Source: Linum tenue (lineage: Eukaryota > Streptophyta > Magnoliopsida > Malpighiales > Linaceae). Taken from it: 64,000 nucleotides of DNA. The stretch's first letter is position 1; every line of letters begins with the position of its first letter. Below are positions 32,906 to 44,497 of this stretch, piece after piece. Position numbers and translations under genes: made by a program. The notes under the pieces were generated by a model. It was given only the letters and a program-made list of their open reading frames with translations. It was not told the DNA's origin and did not search any database. The stretch is from contig CAMGYJ010000011.1 in NCBI GenBank assembly GCA_946122785.1, positions 35,180,513 to 35,244,512 of the forward strand. The letters are read 5' to 3'.

Positions 32906-35900
32906 GCTAAGGAGAAGAAGCACATGAGGAACGAATATCGGTGCCCGAGCATTGAGTTTACTAGATGATGCATTCCGCGAGAGTGAAGGATCGGAAGCAA
33001 CCGCGATCGGCGAATCGGGCGGAGAAGCTGCCGATGGAAGCGACTGTGAACCTTAACCCAACTATTTCTCCTTCTACCATCTCCACCCCCAAATTGTAAC
33101 CATCCTAGAAGTTTCGATGAACTTATAAGCTCAGATGAAACCCAGAAGCAGGAAAAAATAATCATATATGTTGGGAATAAATAGTTTTGAAAAATATAAC
33201 CACCCTTTGTTCACGAAAGAGGGAAAAGAGAAGGAGGAGAAAAAATTGGGGAAAATTACAAGGATCAAATGTCCTTCCAATTTGTAGTGAAAATTAGCCT
33301 TATACTCATTGTGTCTCTTTTCCCATTCTTTCCCCTTCAAATATGAACACCATTTTCCCCACATTATTTCATTATCATCAAATCAATGACCAACGGGCAT
33401 CATTTGGGATAACCATTTAACGGGAAAAAGATGAACTTCCGGAGAATTCTATTTATTCATTCGATGGAGACAGACAGATCTACCACCACTTTCTTATCCT
33501 ATCTTCTCAATTGGAAGATCCTTATATAAATAATAGACATTCCAGTTAACTGAGCCTAATTCTAATTGTTTTGTTCCAAAGTAAAGATATCCGGGGGTGG
33601 TTCGTCCTATTCGGATATTCACGACTCAAAGGTATCGAATTTGCGAAAACAAGGGTTGAACCCGTAATGCACCAATGAGGGAAATAAAGCTTCATTAAAT
33701 GAAAAAGACTGTAGTTAAGAATCCCTTTACAGCTATGTGCTTGGTACCAAGACGTTCATTTTTATCTAGAAGAGTAGATAGTGGAATGCTATTCCGAGAG
33801 ATAAATTGAAGTTGCAAACGAAAAAAAGGCTAAACTTTGTAGTCCCAATTCCTGTAGAAATTTTCACTCTCTCTTAAATTTCTCTCCCTCTTTCATGAAC
33901 AGAGGGTAAGTGGATTCTCAAATATTACATTGGTGGACATAACATTGCAAAAGGTATATAAGATTATGTTTCTCTCCTTAGAGCATACCTCTTGGAGCGA
34001 CTCACTTTTGTGGGAGAGGAAGGACTTAAGGAACCTCCATACTCCACACACGCGTGCGCCATTCGCCTGACCAACCAATTAGTCGAGCAAGTGGGTGAGT
34101 CGGCTTAAAACTATAACTTTTAGGAAAAATTTTGAATTAATTATCCGATTCATTTTCTTATACAAAAACAGAAACATTATGAAGGATAATTAATACCAGA
34201 ACACATTCTAATTGCAAATGTAATTAACATGAATTCCTCACAAAGAGGTTATATTCGGGGTTTTGGCTCTTATAAATAGACAACTCCCCATACCCTCTAT
34301 ATGATCAAGAGAGCATAAAACGAAGAGAGTGACATTTAGAGAGCTCTAATTTCTCACAAGCCGAGAGTGAACAAAGTGGCTGATTTATCCTAGAGGCAAC
34401 TAGGTGATAATCTGTTGTGCGCAATACGAGGCAGTGCTAAGAACGTATGAGAGAGAGTACGTAATATGTGACTTGGATAGATTCGATAACCTAGTTTCCA
34501 TTATTTGGTTTCTAACAATTTGAAGACGTTTTGTTGATGCTATGGTGACCAAACAGAACATCAGATATGGCACAAGCAATATCAATCACCCCTTTCGCTT
34601 CCATGAAGCCAACTTTCATCACTAGAAACAAAAGATATTGTCCTGACTGATGACCAAGAAACTGGTGAATTGCCTCATCGTGAGGCTGACATATTTGGGC
34701 GAAGAAGCGACCGCGGCAGAGAAGGTTGTCGATGAAGGTAAAATAGTATGACTTCCTGTGAAGAACTACATCCTCAACGATATGGATGATGATCTTTATG
34801 ACTAGTGTGCGGATAAGAACAACATCGAGATGATGATTTGGGATGCTCTTTATGACATGTAGAAAGTACTCTTTTATACCCCATATTTTGACCAGAACAT
34901 CATAGTTTCACGCTTTTATCGTCATGTATCTTGAATTTACTTCATGATCACTCAAAGTGCGTTCTAGTAGCACTATGCTTGCTTTTATTAGTTTGATGCA
35001 CTCTCGATAGTGTTTCAATATGTTTTCGGGTTATAGCAAACTAGTGGACCTCTTTCTACGTGTTGGGAGACATCAAGACTCGAATGCTAAAAGCAGTACT
35101 AAGAATAAAGAAAGGACAAAAAACGACCAGTAGCCTAATGTCCAAAACAACACTCGGGCTGCTCTTTTAGAACTTGTCCAGAAATCAACCACATCCTTCA
35201 AAAATATGCTTTTCGTTGTGGCCAAGCTGGAGGAAGCTGATTGGGACTTGAAGACTTATTAAATGATTGTCCTATGTCCCAAAAACCCTAAGAGGAGACA
35301 TTAGAGAGAAGTTATTATGCCGACAGAGTGACTCACCCGACTTAGAGTGAAACGAGCTACAAGGGCCAGATTCATGCGGGAATCAGTGACCTAGTCTATG
35401 AAAACTCTATTCTGGACGGTGGGAGGCGAATCAGAAGGCGAGGAAGATGGTGATGGAGGATCTGGGAGAAGGAGGAAGCGTTGGGGGAGAAGGAGGACCC
35501 GCCCCGGACCTTTGAGCACTAGGTGATGGAGCAGTCGAGGAAGCCAAAGGTGGAGGAAGCGTTGGGGGAGAAGGCGGCGACATAGAGGAAGGGATAAGAA
35601 GGTGGTGGTTTCTATATTTTTTTTAATTTTAAAATTATAAAAAAAATAAAAAATAATTATAATTGAGCTGACGCTGATGTGTCGGCTTAGCTGTAAATCT
35701 GTCCAACAAACCGTGAGCGTTAACCGGCTGTTAGCCATATTTTGACTCGCGATAATAGTTATGACTAATAATTTGTATTCCAATAGTTATGGCTTTAATT
35801 CTCTGGTGCTTAATAGTTCTGGCTAATATATTGTATTAACCCAAAATTCTACTACTTAGCTTAGTTTTAAAAGGTTCGTGGTAGTTGCTTAGTCAATATG

Positions 35901-36038
35901 GTGGAGAGTCCAATACATTTGTCCTGTTAAATATGGGTCTAAAACGTTTGTTTTCTCAAAATCCTAAGAGTAAGGCTTCTTATGGTGTTAGTTGGGCTCA
36001 CATTAATTAGTCTTATATATAGGGCTCATCGATGCTCA
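32906..36038. other. Intergenic stretch, no gene recognised
   Basis: Short frames only. 34270-34440 has a TATAAATA box followed by a start-like region and resembles an LTR in style. 35430-35600 is a purine-rich block with the phrase GGAGGAAGCGTTGGGGGAGA repeated twice. 33400-33830 looks different in composition from its flanks but was not identified. Confidence 0.3.
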
Positions 36039-36048
36039 TTAATTTATG

Positions 36049-37643
36049 GGCTTAATTGCAAGTTTGGTCACTCGAATTGCTACAAAATTTCACGTTTGCC
36101 ACTCAAATTAATTTATTCCATTTATAGTCACTTAAATTAGGTTAACAATCCAAGTTTGGTCATTGGCCGTTAGTCTCCGTTAACTTTTGCTTATGTGTCA
36201 GTCAACTCTAATAGTTGACCGTTAAATGTATGACGTGGCAATTAAAAAATAAAAAATAAAAAAATTTATAATTTCCACCTCATTATCATTATCACTATCA
36301 TTTAAAATAAAAAATTATTTATTTTAATTTCCTAAATCTCACGAATTAACCTTACCTCTTTCTCACCATCGCTCGACCTAGATTTCTAGCCTTCAAATCC
36401 CTAATCCTAGGCCGCAACGAAGGGATGGCGGCAGGCAACGACATGAACTTCCGACTGGAAGTGGTGGTGATGGTGACCACCACCGGCGCCGACAGCGCCG
36501 CCGTCATAAGCGAGGACCAGCGCGTGTTCACCCTCCCCCATGATCCAATGCTGAGCAAGGACACTGCGCAGCCCCGAATCCCTCCTCCTCCGCCGTCACG
36601 ATGTCACCGTTGCCTCCTCCTTACAACGCTTTGTCCACTTGCCCAATCCCTTCATCTCCACAAACACTTGGACCTCTTCCTCCGTACTCTCCCTCGTCAC
36701 CCTCCACGACGAATAGTACTCCCTCCTAGATCTCCCTCAACAAAGTCAAACAGTAGTGGGAATTGGGTAAATTGTGAAGAAGATAAACAAGAGAGAGAAA
36801 GAGATTAAGAGAGGGACTAGCAGAACACATACCAATTCATTGCCACTGCAAGTAACAGAAACCATCATAGAAGACTCATCCTTGGAGCTGAAATCCCTAC
36901 GCTTCTTTGAATTGCCGGCGGCGTCGGCGCCACGATGGTCCATCACCGAGGATTCCTTAGCGGACCCATATGGATGTCCAATTCCAAACCCAATTGCAGC
37001 AGCAGCGAAGGCTAAATTGCCCACTCGGAGGCCCAACCCACCAGCACCGGCTTCCACATTGATCCCCTAAAATGGCCAAATCTCAAAGCAAGGACATCTC
37101 GTTCACTTGGTTATCCATGGACGGATGGCGAGCGCGAAGGAAGAATCGTCCTCGATCGGGTTAGGTTGGTGATGTGGAGATGGTGGCGGATGCTAGCAGA
37201 GAAGATGGGCGGCGGGGAGGATGAAGGGGAGCTTTTCGGCGGACATGGCCTGGACCTCGAAGGTTCTTCATTTTGGGGGTTTTGGGGGAACGATGAAGAT
37301 TTGCAGGTGGAGAAACGGATGGGGAATGTTATGGGAATAAAAAATATAATTATAATTTTTAGGTTTTTATTTATTTGATAATTTATTGTGGAAATGAGGT
37401 GGAATTTTTATTATTTTTTAATAGTTGAGGTGGAATTTTTAATTTTTTAATTGTCACGTCATGCATTTAACGGTCAACTATAAGAGTTGACCACCACATC
37501 AGCAAAAGTTAACGGAGACTAACGGCCAGTGACCAAACTTGGACTGTTAACCTAATTTAAGTGACTATAAATGGAATAAATTAATTTGAGTGACAAACCT
37601 GAAATTTTGTAGCAATTCGAGTGACCAAACTTGCAATTAAGCC
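36049..37643. mobile_element. Mutator-like element carrying gene fragments (Pack-MULE)
   Basis: Inverted ends GGCTTAATTGCAAGTTTGGT (left) and the same sequence reversed on the right; the arms match for roughly 200 bp with small indels (shared blocks include TGACTATAAATGGAATAAAT, AACGGAGACTAACGGCC and AACGGTCAACTAT). Direct repeat ttaatttatg at 36039-36048 and 37644-37653 gives a 9-10 bp target duplication. About 1.1 kb of GC-richer interior contains coding-like DNA, including a bHLH gene fragment on the minus strand (36833-37084) and a second, unidentified segment (about 36400-36730). No transposase. Confidence 0.9.
36833..37084 (-). pseudogene. Captured fragment of a bHLH79-like transcription-factor gene
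   Basis: Minus-strand translation gives EIWPF (37084-37070), a stop (37069-37067), then EAGAGGLGLRVGNLA, a degraded stretch, ESSVMDHR, and NSKKRRDFSSKDESSMMVS..CSGNEL, directly followed by GTATGTG, a good splice donor. This order (EIWPF, GLGLR.GNLA, E.S.., KRRD..S.DESS..VS.SSGNEL) is that of the N-terminal exon of plant bHLH79/BIGPETAL-like factors, upstream of the DNA-binding domain. The premature stop and the missing bHLH domain make it a dead fragment. It lies inside a Mutator-like element, so it was very likely captured with its exon/intron border. Parent gene not in the window. Confidence 0.72.
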
Positions 37644-37924
37644 TTAATTTATGCTATAACTGTGAGGATGTCTTTAAATTGTTAGTTGATTAATTGTTTA
37701 ATAGTCATGTACTAATTAGCTAAATTTAACTTTCATAACCTGTTGTTTTTTTAACCAATCATCGATATAATCACTAACTACCAATTACCAATTGGATTAT
37801 TGATTGCTCCGATTGAATAACCGTTTAACTATCCTCCTTTCCCCACGTTTTTCTTTTTAACCTTATTTTTCCATCTCCAAAACTGAAACCATCTAATCTA
37901 AACCAAAAAAGCAATAAATATCAC

Positions 37925-38370
37925 AACTAGGGATGCCAATTTCGACCTGACCCATTTTACTCGACCTGTTTTGGGGCGGGGCGGGGATGAGTATTCTCAT
38001 CGACCCGACCTGCCCTGACACGCTCCATTCTCAACCCGTTCTTGCCTAAATTACATGTAATTTTAGTCAAATTACTTGGGATTTTTCTTTTGTTACATAA
38101 TAATATTATAGCTATTATAAAGTTGTAAATTAGCGAAAGGCTCAATTTTCCAATAATTTAACTACATTTTATCATATTATGATTTGTTTCTTAGTCTTAA
38201 AATGGAAATAATTTACAATAAAAATAATAAATATTTCTAATGCTTTTTATATAAATTACATATCCATTGAATCAACCTGTCCCGACCCGAATCCTATAAT
38301 AATTTACCCGACCTGCCACGCGACAGGTATGGATATCGGAATACCCAACCTAGCCCTGGCCCGTTGAGTT
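37925..38370. mobile_element. hAT-like remnant with GGGGCGGGGCGGGG subterminal block
   Basis: Begins ACTAGGGATGCCAATTTCG and has the CGACCCGACCTG / GACCTGCC words at both sides that mark a common plant hAT MITE class. The right boundary is unclear and may be displaced by the insertion at 38371. Called on style; no target duplication shown. Confidence 0.35.
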
Positions 38371-38755
38371 CATGGTTGTCACGCCGGTCGGCGTGCCACT
38401 GGTTGTACCGGGTTCAACCGGTATCGGTCATAAAACCGGCGTGACACCACCGGTATGACCGGCATGATCGATATACGAATCTCTAAGTAAAATGACCTTA
38501 TTTTAGTGAATGTAATTGATAAAAATTAGTTTATTATTTAATTTATTAGTATAAAAGTTAAATATTGATGTTATTTGTTGGATTCAAATATAAATGTTTA
38601 GGTATTGACGTTAAATGTCATGATTAAATATGAGTATTTACAATTTTATTTATAATATTGACCGGTATGAACCGGCACAAACCGGTATGTGCCACTGGTT
38701 GAACCATTTCACTTGCTAAACCGGCACACTGGCATAAACCGGTTTGACAACCTTG
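38371..38755. mobile_element. hAT MITE (385 bp) upstream of the BZW-like gene
   Basis: Ends CATGGTTGTCACGCCGG and, reversed, CAAGGTTGTCAAACCGG; perfect 8-bp duplication gttgagtt at 38363-38370 and 38756-38763. ACCGGT-type words are repeated in both subterminal parts. The right end lies about 200 bp upstream of the BZW-like start codon. No coding sequence. Confidence 0.9.
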
Positions 38756-38817
38756 GTTGAGTTTATAACCCAGCCCGACCCGAATCACCGCAGGCACTTC
38801 CAACTTGAAATAAAAAT

Positions 38818-38958
38818 CTTCTCCTCTCGTCACCGCCTCTTTTTCTTCATTCTCGTTTCTCATCTTTTCTCTTCTCTCACTAAAAACAAAAGAGAACCCG
38901 GACCTCCAAATCTCAAGAGAGACTCTCCTGTTCTTTGATTACCTATTCGACTTGGTTT
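38818..38958 (+). promoter_or_regulatory. Pyrimidine-rich leader of the BZW-like gene
   Basis: A CT-rich run (38818-38880) followed by an A-rich stretch leads to the start codon at 38959. Such leaders are common in plant translation-related genes. The transcription start cannot be fixed. Confidence 0.35.
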
Positions 38959-41823
38959 ATGAGGTAAAAATCCCATCTTTTCCCGATTCCTTTCCCTCGT
39001 ATTTGATCTCAAAGACGAGATCTTTTTTGCGGCATCTGCAATCTCCCTGCTCAATCCTTTCTTGCCTTTCGTTCCGGATCTGTTTCTGTTTGCTTTGATC
39101 GCTTTTGGAACAACGTCCTTCTTGCTTGATTTACGGGAAGTACTATTGAACAGTTTTCTAGCTTAAGATTTGGTTCATTAGTGCTGTCCTGATTATTAGG
39201 GTTTTTAATTTAGTGGCTGCTCTCTGTGTGTGTCTGCAAGTTTGTACCTTGCTGTTGTTTGTTTGTCCTTCTATATATTTGTATCCCTTCCATTGATTAG
39301 TTTGATTATTTATTCCTCCCAAATGTGAGTAGCACCCGTAGTTTCATATTCGGAGCTAGGATCAGTGTCCTTTTTAATAGTTAGGCGTACTGGCTTCTCT
39401 TTCTGATGTTCTTGTGTGATTGGGTTGTCTGATCTTGGTAGTAAATTTCCTGGATTTTATGATGCAGCATCTTTCCCCCCCTTTACTGGTTACATAATTG
39501 ACTGCAACTGATCCTTTTGCTGTTTGTTTGCTCTTGCAGCTCGAAGGAGAAACCCACTCTTGGGTAAGCTCTATTTTCTTTTGAATTCTCTTGTGAATTT
39601 ACCTAGCTGAATTTCGATTGGTAACCTTGCTAAAAGGTTTTTTTGTTTATGGATCTTTTGAAGCTATGTGTGACTAGTCACTGTTCATACTGTTGGATGC
39701 TGTTTTTCTGTTAAGCTGCATGATTGGCCCAGTTCATTGAAACCCTTTATGTGTGTTTGCAGTGGCACGCGGATTAAGACCCGCAAACGGAATATTGCAG
39801 CGTCGCTGGACCCTGCAGCATTTTCGGATGCAGTGGTCCAGATATATCTGGAAAATGCTGGTGATTTGGTATGTACCTCATGGTTTCTGTACAGTGATTT
39901 ATGTTGTATCAAATGCCTTTGGTGCAAATGTTTGATTCTTATTACGATAACCTTGTTCCAGGAACTTGTTGCTAAGAGCATTGAATCTTCAGAGCTGAAT
40001 TTCTCAAGATACGGTGACACCTTTTTCGAGGCAAGTACTTTCATCTGTCATAAATAGAAGTTGTCAATAAACAGCAGATTCCCTGATCTGATTGATCAAT
40101 TTAATCATTGGATCTTTGCAGGTTGTTTTCACAGGAGGCCGTACTCAACCTGGCACAACAAAACCTGATGAGGGTGAGCGACATCCTTACTCGTTTCTAG
40201 ATTGCGAGCCTAAGCGGGAGGCTGTTCTACCTTCTGTGATTTACGTACAGAAGGTTTTACGCCGGAGACCATTTCTCATAAAGAACCTTGAAAATGTTAT
40301 GCGGAGGTTCCTTCAATCGCTGGAACTCTGTGAAGAAGATGAAAGAAAGAAGCTGGCAATTTTCTCCGCACTTGCATTCTCCCAGAAACTATCTGGACTT
40401 CCACCAGAGACTGTCTTGCAACCCCTGCTCAAGGATAATCTTGTGGCCAAAGGGATAGTCCTTGCATTTATAACTGACTTCTTTAAGGAATATCTGCTAG
40501 ACAACAGTCTTGATGACCTGATATCCATCTTGAAGAGGGCTAAAATGGAAGACAATCTTCTAGAATTTTTCCCTTCTTCAAAGCGAACTGCTGAAGCTTT
40601 TTCTGAGCATTTCACGTAAGTTATATACTCTTATTTCCATTCCTTTTCAGCCCCTACCCTCTCGTAACACACGGGGGCAACTAATGTGTTGAATAATTAT
40701 CATTGCTGTGATGTGTGGCATCTGATCAGTGCTGTTTTGTTGCCGACTTAGTCCTTGCTGGAAGTTGTTTATATTGATGATTCTTGTTTTTTCCTTCAGC
40801 AAGGAAGGGCTGCTTCAGCTAGTTGAGTACAACGAGAAGAAAATATTTGAGGAAAAGCTGAAAGAGATGAAGTCTGCTTTGACAACTTTGATAGCCGAGG
40901 AGGCTGATCAATCAGAGGTCCTGGATGTTGTGAAACAACGTGTTGCTGATGCTAAATTACCTGAAATTGAAGTTGTTCGAATTCTGTGGGATGTGCTGAT
41001 GGATGCTGTTCAATGGTCTGGGAAGAACCAGCAGCAGAATGCTAATGCTGCACTGCGCCAGGTACATTACTTATGTTTCATTGGTTTGTAAGTGCTACGC
41101 AAATTCTGGTTTGTCAAGAGTAGATTTGGTTACAGTGTATGTATCCACTGGTTTCTGTCTTGCTGTCTTTGAACATTGCACAAGTTTTCCTGTGTATGTG
41201 TTGTTTTTTTCTTATCTTATATTGCAATGCTATAGCACCATCATGAAAATGAGAGGAACTTGGGGAGAGAATGCACTTATTTGTTTCTAACAGTTGTGCA
41301 TATGATTGGAGGTTAGAACTTGCGACTGCTTCATTTTACCACCAAATGGATATCAAAGCTTCTTTTCCAAAGCTGCTACAACGTTTGTTGGCAGGAACTT
41401 GAACCATTTGACTTTTTCCCTTGTAATGGAGATGATTCTTTTCTGTTGCAGGTGAGAACTTGGGCAAACCTGTTGAACACCTACTGCACAAGTGGGAAAC
41501 TCGAGCTGGAACTCCTGTACAAGGTGCAGATGCAGTGCTACGAGGATGCTAAGCTCATGAAATTGTTTCCCGACATAGTTAGGGCTCTCTATGACCAGGA
41601 TGTGCTTGCTGAAGACACCATTCTTCATTGGTTCCGTAAAGGAACGAACCCAAAGGGCAGGTAAAAAAAAATGCTTAGATATAATCTCCGTCCCATGTTT
41701 CCTGCGCCTAGGTAGATGTTTTCATGTGAAGTAATTTGTGGATGTTGTTTGTGCAGGCAAACCTTTGTGAAGTCCCTAGAGCCGTTTGTGAATTGGCTGG
41801 AAGAGGCCGAGGAAGAGGAATAA
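38959..41823 (+). CDS. BZW / eIF5-mimic W2-domain protein
   Basis: Related to animal BZW1/2 (5MP), which bind eIF2 and eIF3 through a C-terminal W2 HEAT domain and tune start-codon choice; the plant role is inferred. Eight coding exons: 38959-38963, 39540-39563, 39763-39868, 39962-40030, 40122-40615, 40800-41061, 41452-41660, 41757-41823; frames join to 411 aa, the family length. Recognised parts: SSKEKPTLGGTRIKTRKRN (2-20), LDPAAFSDAVVQIYLENAGDL (about 24-45), GERHPYS, LPSVIYVQKVLRRRPFLIKN, SGLPPETV, and the W2 part with FPDIVRALYDQDVLAED and WLEEAEEEE at the end. The start codon is only 5 nt before intron 1, so ATG-AG is joined to C in exon 2; this is needed to give the conserved N-terminus. 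Intron 4 begins GCAAGT (GC-AG), since E68 must join V69. Confidence 0.95.
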
Positions 41824-42425
41824 GTCGCTCTGACAGCGACCAAAGCAGCAGCAGCAGTGGCCGGCAGCTGTTTGTATAAGAAGTGCGAGATAATGCTGTT
41901 TGCTTATTTGTAATTTTTTCTTGGCTTTCTGTTTCAGAGTTGGATATTGGGTGTACCCTTTTCAAACATAACGGTAAACGGTTACGGTGATGATGAATGA
42001 ATGATGCTGTATTGCTTTTCGTCAGAGGGGTTGCATCAAATTTCCTAATAGTCTCTGCTGACCTTCAGTGAACATTTTTACCCACGCCAGCCCGGGCCAC
42101 CACTTGACTAAACAGTCAAATCCCTTCAAAAGTTAGAACACGAGTGAATCAAATGACACACCAATGTATGCACTTAGAAAAAAGTCTGTCACAGTTGTTT
42201 TGATGATAGATTGGTTGGGATAGTTACAATGCATTGAGTCATTTGCTTTTGGTGATATTTAAGTCATCAATTTTCACCCAAAAAAAAGTCCATCAATACA
42301 TGCATAATATACAATATGTATATAGAAAATCCTCTATAAATGAAACATATCTGGATTCCCATCCCAATTTTCATACAAGAAGGCACATATTTGCAAGTAG
42401 GATAGAAGTGGGATATGAAGACCAA
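41824..42425. other. 3' flank of the BZW-like gene
   Basis: 3' UTR and AT-rich spacer. Nothing else recognised. Confidence 0.4.
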
Positions 42426-42790
42426 GATGAATAGTGCCCTTAAGATACCAAAGTAAGCGCTTAAGAGTAGTCCAGTGAGTGGCTGTAGATTTTTGCATGA
42501 ATTGAGATAGTCAGATTGACAGCATGACTAACATTCGGACGAGTGAGAGTAAGATACTGAAGTGGGTCAATGATTTTGCGGTAGGGAGAGCCATTGGTTG
42601 ACGTCGCACGATCAGAACATAAAGGACTTGCACAGTGGATAGCGGGGTGGTGGAAGGCTTAGCATCAACCATATTAACTTTATCCAACAAGTCATGGAGA
42701 TACATCAGTTGAGATATATAAGAAGCCATCTCGGACAGCGCGAATAAACTCACCACCCACGAAATAATGCAAGTAACCCAAATCCTTGAA
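42426..42790 (-). pseudogene. Ty1/copia reverse-transcriptase fragment
   Basis: Minus-strand translation, with frameshifts, gives the end of a copia reverse transcriptase: a LGYLHYFVGGEF-like segment (from LG.LHYFLGIE), then DLLDKVNMVDAKPSTTPLST, then PYRKIIDPLQYLTLTRPNVS and LLKRLLWYL (from VKR.LRYLKGT). Several stops. It is in the opposite orientation to the LTR-like repeats that follow, so it belongs to a different insertion. Confidence 0.82.
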
Positions 42791-42797
42791 AGAAAAC

Positions 42798-44169
42798 TGT
42801 TATGTGTAGTTATTTACTTTTTAATTAATTAATTATGGGTTGTTAGAGGTAGGATTATGACGTGATTAGTGGGTTAGTGGTTAACTAGAATTTAGGGACT
42901 TTAGCTTAAAGATAGGCGTTTTATGTTCAGTTCACTAGTTGTAGGATTATTAGAGTTTTCATTCTCTATTTAAAGTAAGAGATGGGTAGAGAAAGGGGAA
43001 TCAATGAAGAATAATCAGAAAAGGGTTTTACACATGGTAAAGGAAACCGTACCAGACATCATACCGGATTACTTTCTGGTAGGGTATTTTGTGGTACAAC
43101 CGTGGTTCAACCGTTTCGTACCGGTAAATACCGTTTTTGTAATAATAAAATATATTTTTTGTCAAAAAACCGTGTCGGCAAAATCAGAGTATCGTCTCGG
43201 AGTAATACCGGATGTATCGGGATATACCGGACAATAAATGAAAAAAATACAAGTAGTTAGCAAATTAATAGAAAAAAAGAAGAAATTTTAAACAATAATT
43301 ATTGTTTATATGTTTATAAAAAACTTTCCAATCATTTAAATATTTAACAAAATGAAGGTGGCAAGGGGTAATTATGCAGAAACAAGTGGGTCATTTGGTT
43401 ATTTTCTTAAATTCAATATAAGGATAGTGAGAGGGTGAGCAGGGAAACCCTAGCCGCCTCTTGGGTCTTCACCAGTTCACCTCGTTCTCTTCTAGTCTTC
43501 TTCCTCTCTCATTCTGCAACTGCAAGAAAAAAATACAAAGAAACAAAAGCCCAGACCTTCCATCTTTTATCCCTTTTTTTGTGCATGTCTAACAAAAACG
43601 ACGGAGGAAGAATAGAACATTCTTCTCCTTCTCCTTCCTTGCTCGATTTGCTCTTCCCCTACCTTTCTTCTGCCTCTTCTCTCGATTTACTCCGCCAACT
43701 TACATCGTCGATGAGAATTGAGAAATAGAACCAGATCCACCAAACCGACCATAAAAGCATCGATCTATGTTCATCTCCTTCCTCCCTCTTCCTCTATTGA
43801 TTTACTCATCCCTGTCTCCAAGAAATCGAATCAGGCCCTTGTGAGCCAAGGACCATACCGCGGCGTTTCAAAACTGGCTATTTTTTTCTCAATATGCTTC
43901 ACTGACCAGTCAGACCAATACCGGCCGGTATTTCGCGGTTTGACGGTTTGACAACAAAAACCGGCCGGTGTGGTATTTTGGACACTGTGACTCTACCGTT
44001 TCGGCCAGGCTCCGGTTTCTGGTATATCGGGTTCGACCGGACGGCACGGCACGGTTTCCTGTACCATGGTTTTACACACCTACGTGTTAATTTAGGAGGT
44101 TGGCTTTCCTCGAAAAGCTTAGGGGTTCCGTTCTCGCCATTAAGGAGAACACTTCTCTTCTACCATTCT
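42798..44169 (+). repeat. LTR-like repeat, copy 1 (split by a hAT element)
   Basis: Begins TGTTATGTGTAGTTATTTAC; without the hAT element and its duplication it is about 328 bp and matches copy 2 (44170 onward) almost base for base. It contains a CTATTTAAAG promoter-like box and the AGAATAATCAGAAAAGGG motif typical of copia LTRs. It runs directly into copy 2 with no internal region. Confidence 0.8.
43033..44068. mobile_element. hAT element, non-autonomous (1,036 bp)
   Basis: Ends CATGGTAAAGGAAACCGT and, reversed, CATGGTACAGGAAACCGT (one mismatch in 18). Perfect 8-bp duplication gttttaca at 43025-43032 and 44069-44076, and copy 2 of the repeat has the empty site. Subterminal ACCGG and TACCGG words are frequent. 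The centre (43430-43850) looks like a gene leader and start (CT-rich, then an open frame of 97 codons at 43435-43728), but I do not recognise a product and no hAT transposase is present. Confidence 0.93.
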
Positions 44170-44497
44170 TGTCATGTGTAGTTATTTACTTTTTAATTAA
44201 TTAATTATGGGTTGTTAGAGGTAGGATTATGACGTGATTAGTGGGTTAGTGGTTAACTAGAATTTAGGGACTTTAGCTTAAAGATAGGCGTTTTACATTC
44301 AGTTCACTAGTTGTAGGATTATTAGAGTTTTCATTCTCTATTTAAAGTAGGAGATGGGTAGAGAAAGGGGAATCAATGAAGAATAATCAGAAAAGGGTTT
44401 TACACACCTACGTGTTAATTTAGGAGGTTGGCTTTCCTCGAAAAAGCTTAGGGGTTCCGTTCTCGCCATTAAGGAGAACACTTCTCTTCTACCATTC
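44170..44497 (+). repeat. LTR-like repeat, copy 2
   Basis: Begins TGTCATGTGTAGTTATTTAC. It is the intact partner of copy 1 and shows the empty site (gggttttacacacctacg) of the hAT insertion. The LTR may extend further, to about 44575, since a CA-like end is not seen at 44497. Confidence 0.8.

Noticed and set aside
35391..35783. Pro/Leu-rich 130-codon minus-strand frame
   Set aside because: Low-complexity purine-rich DNA with an internal direct repeat; no family match.
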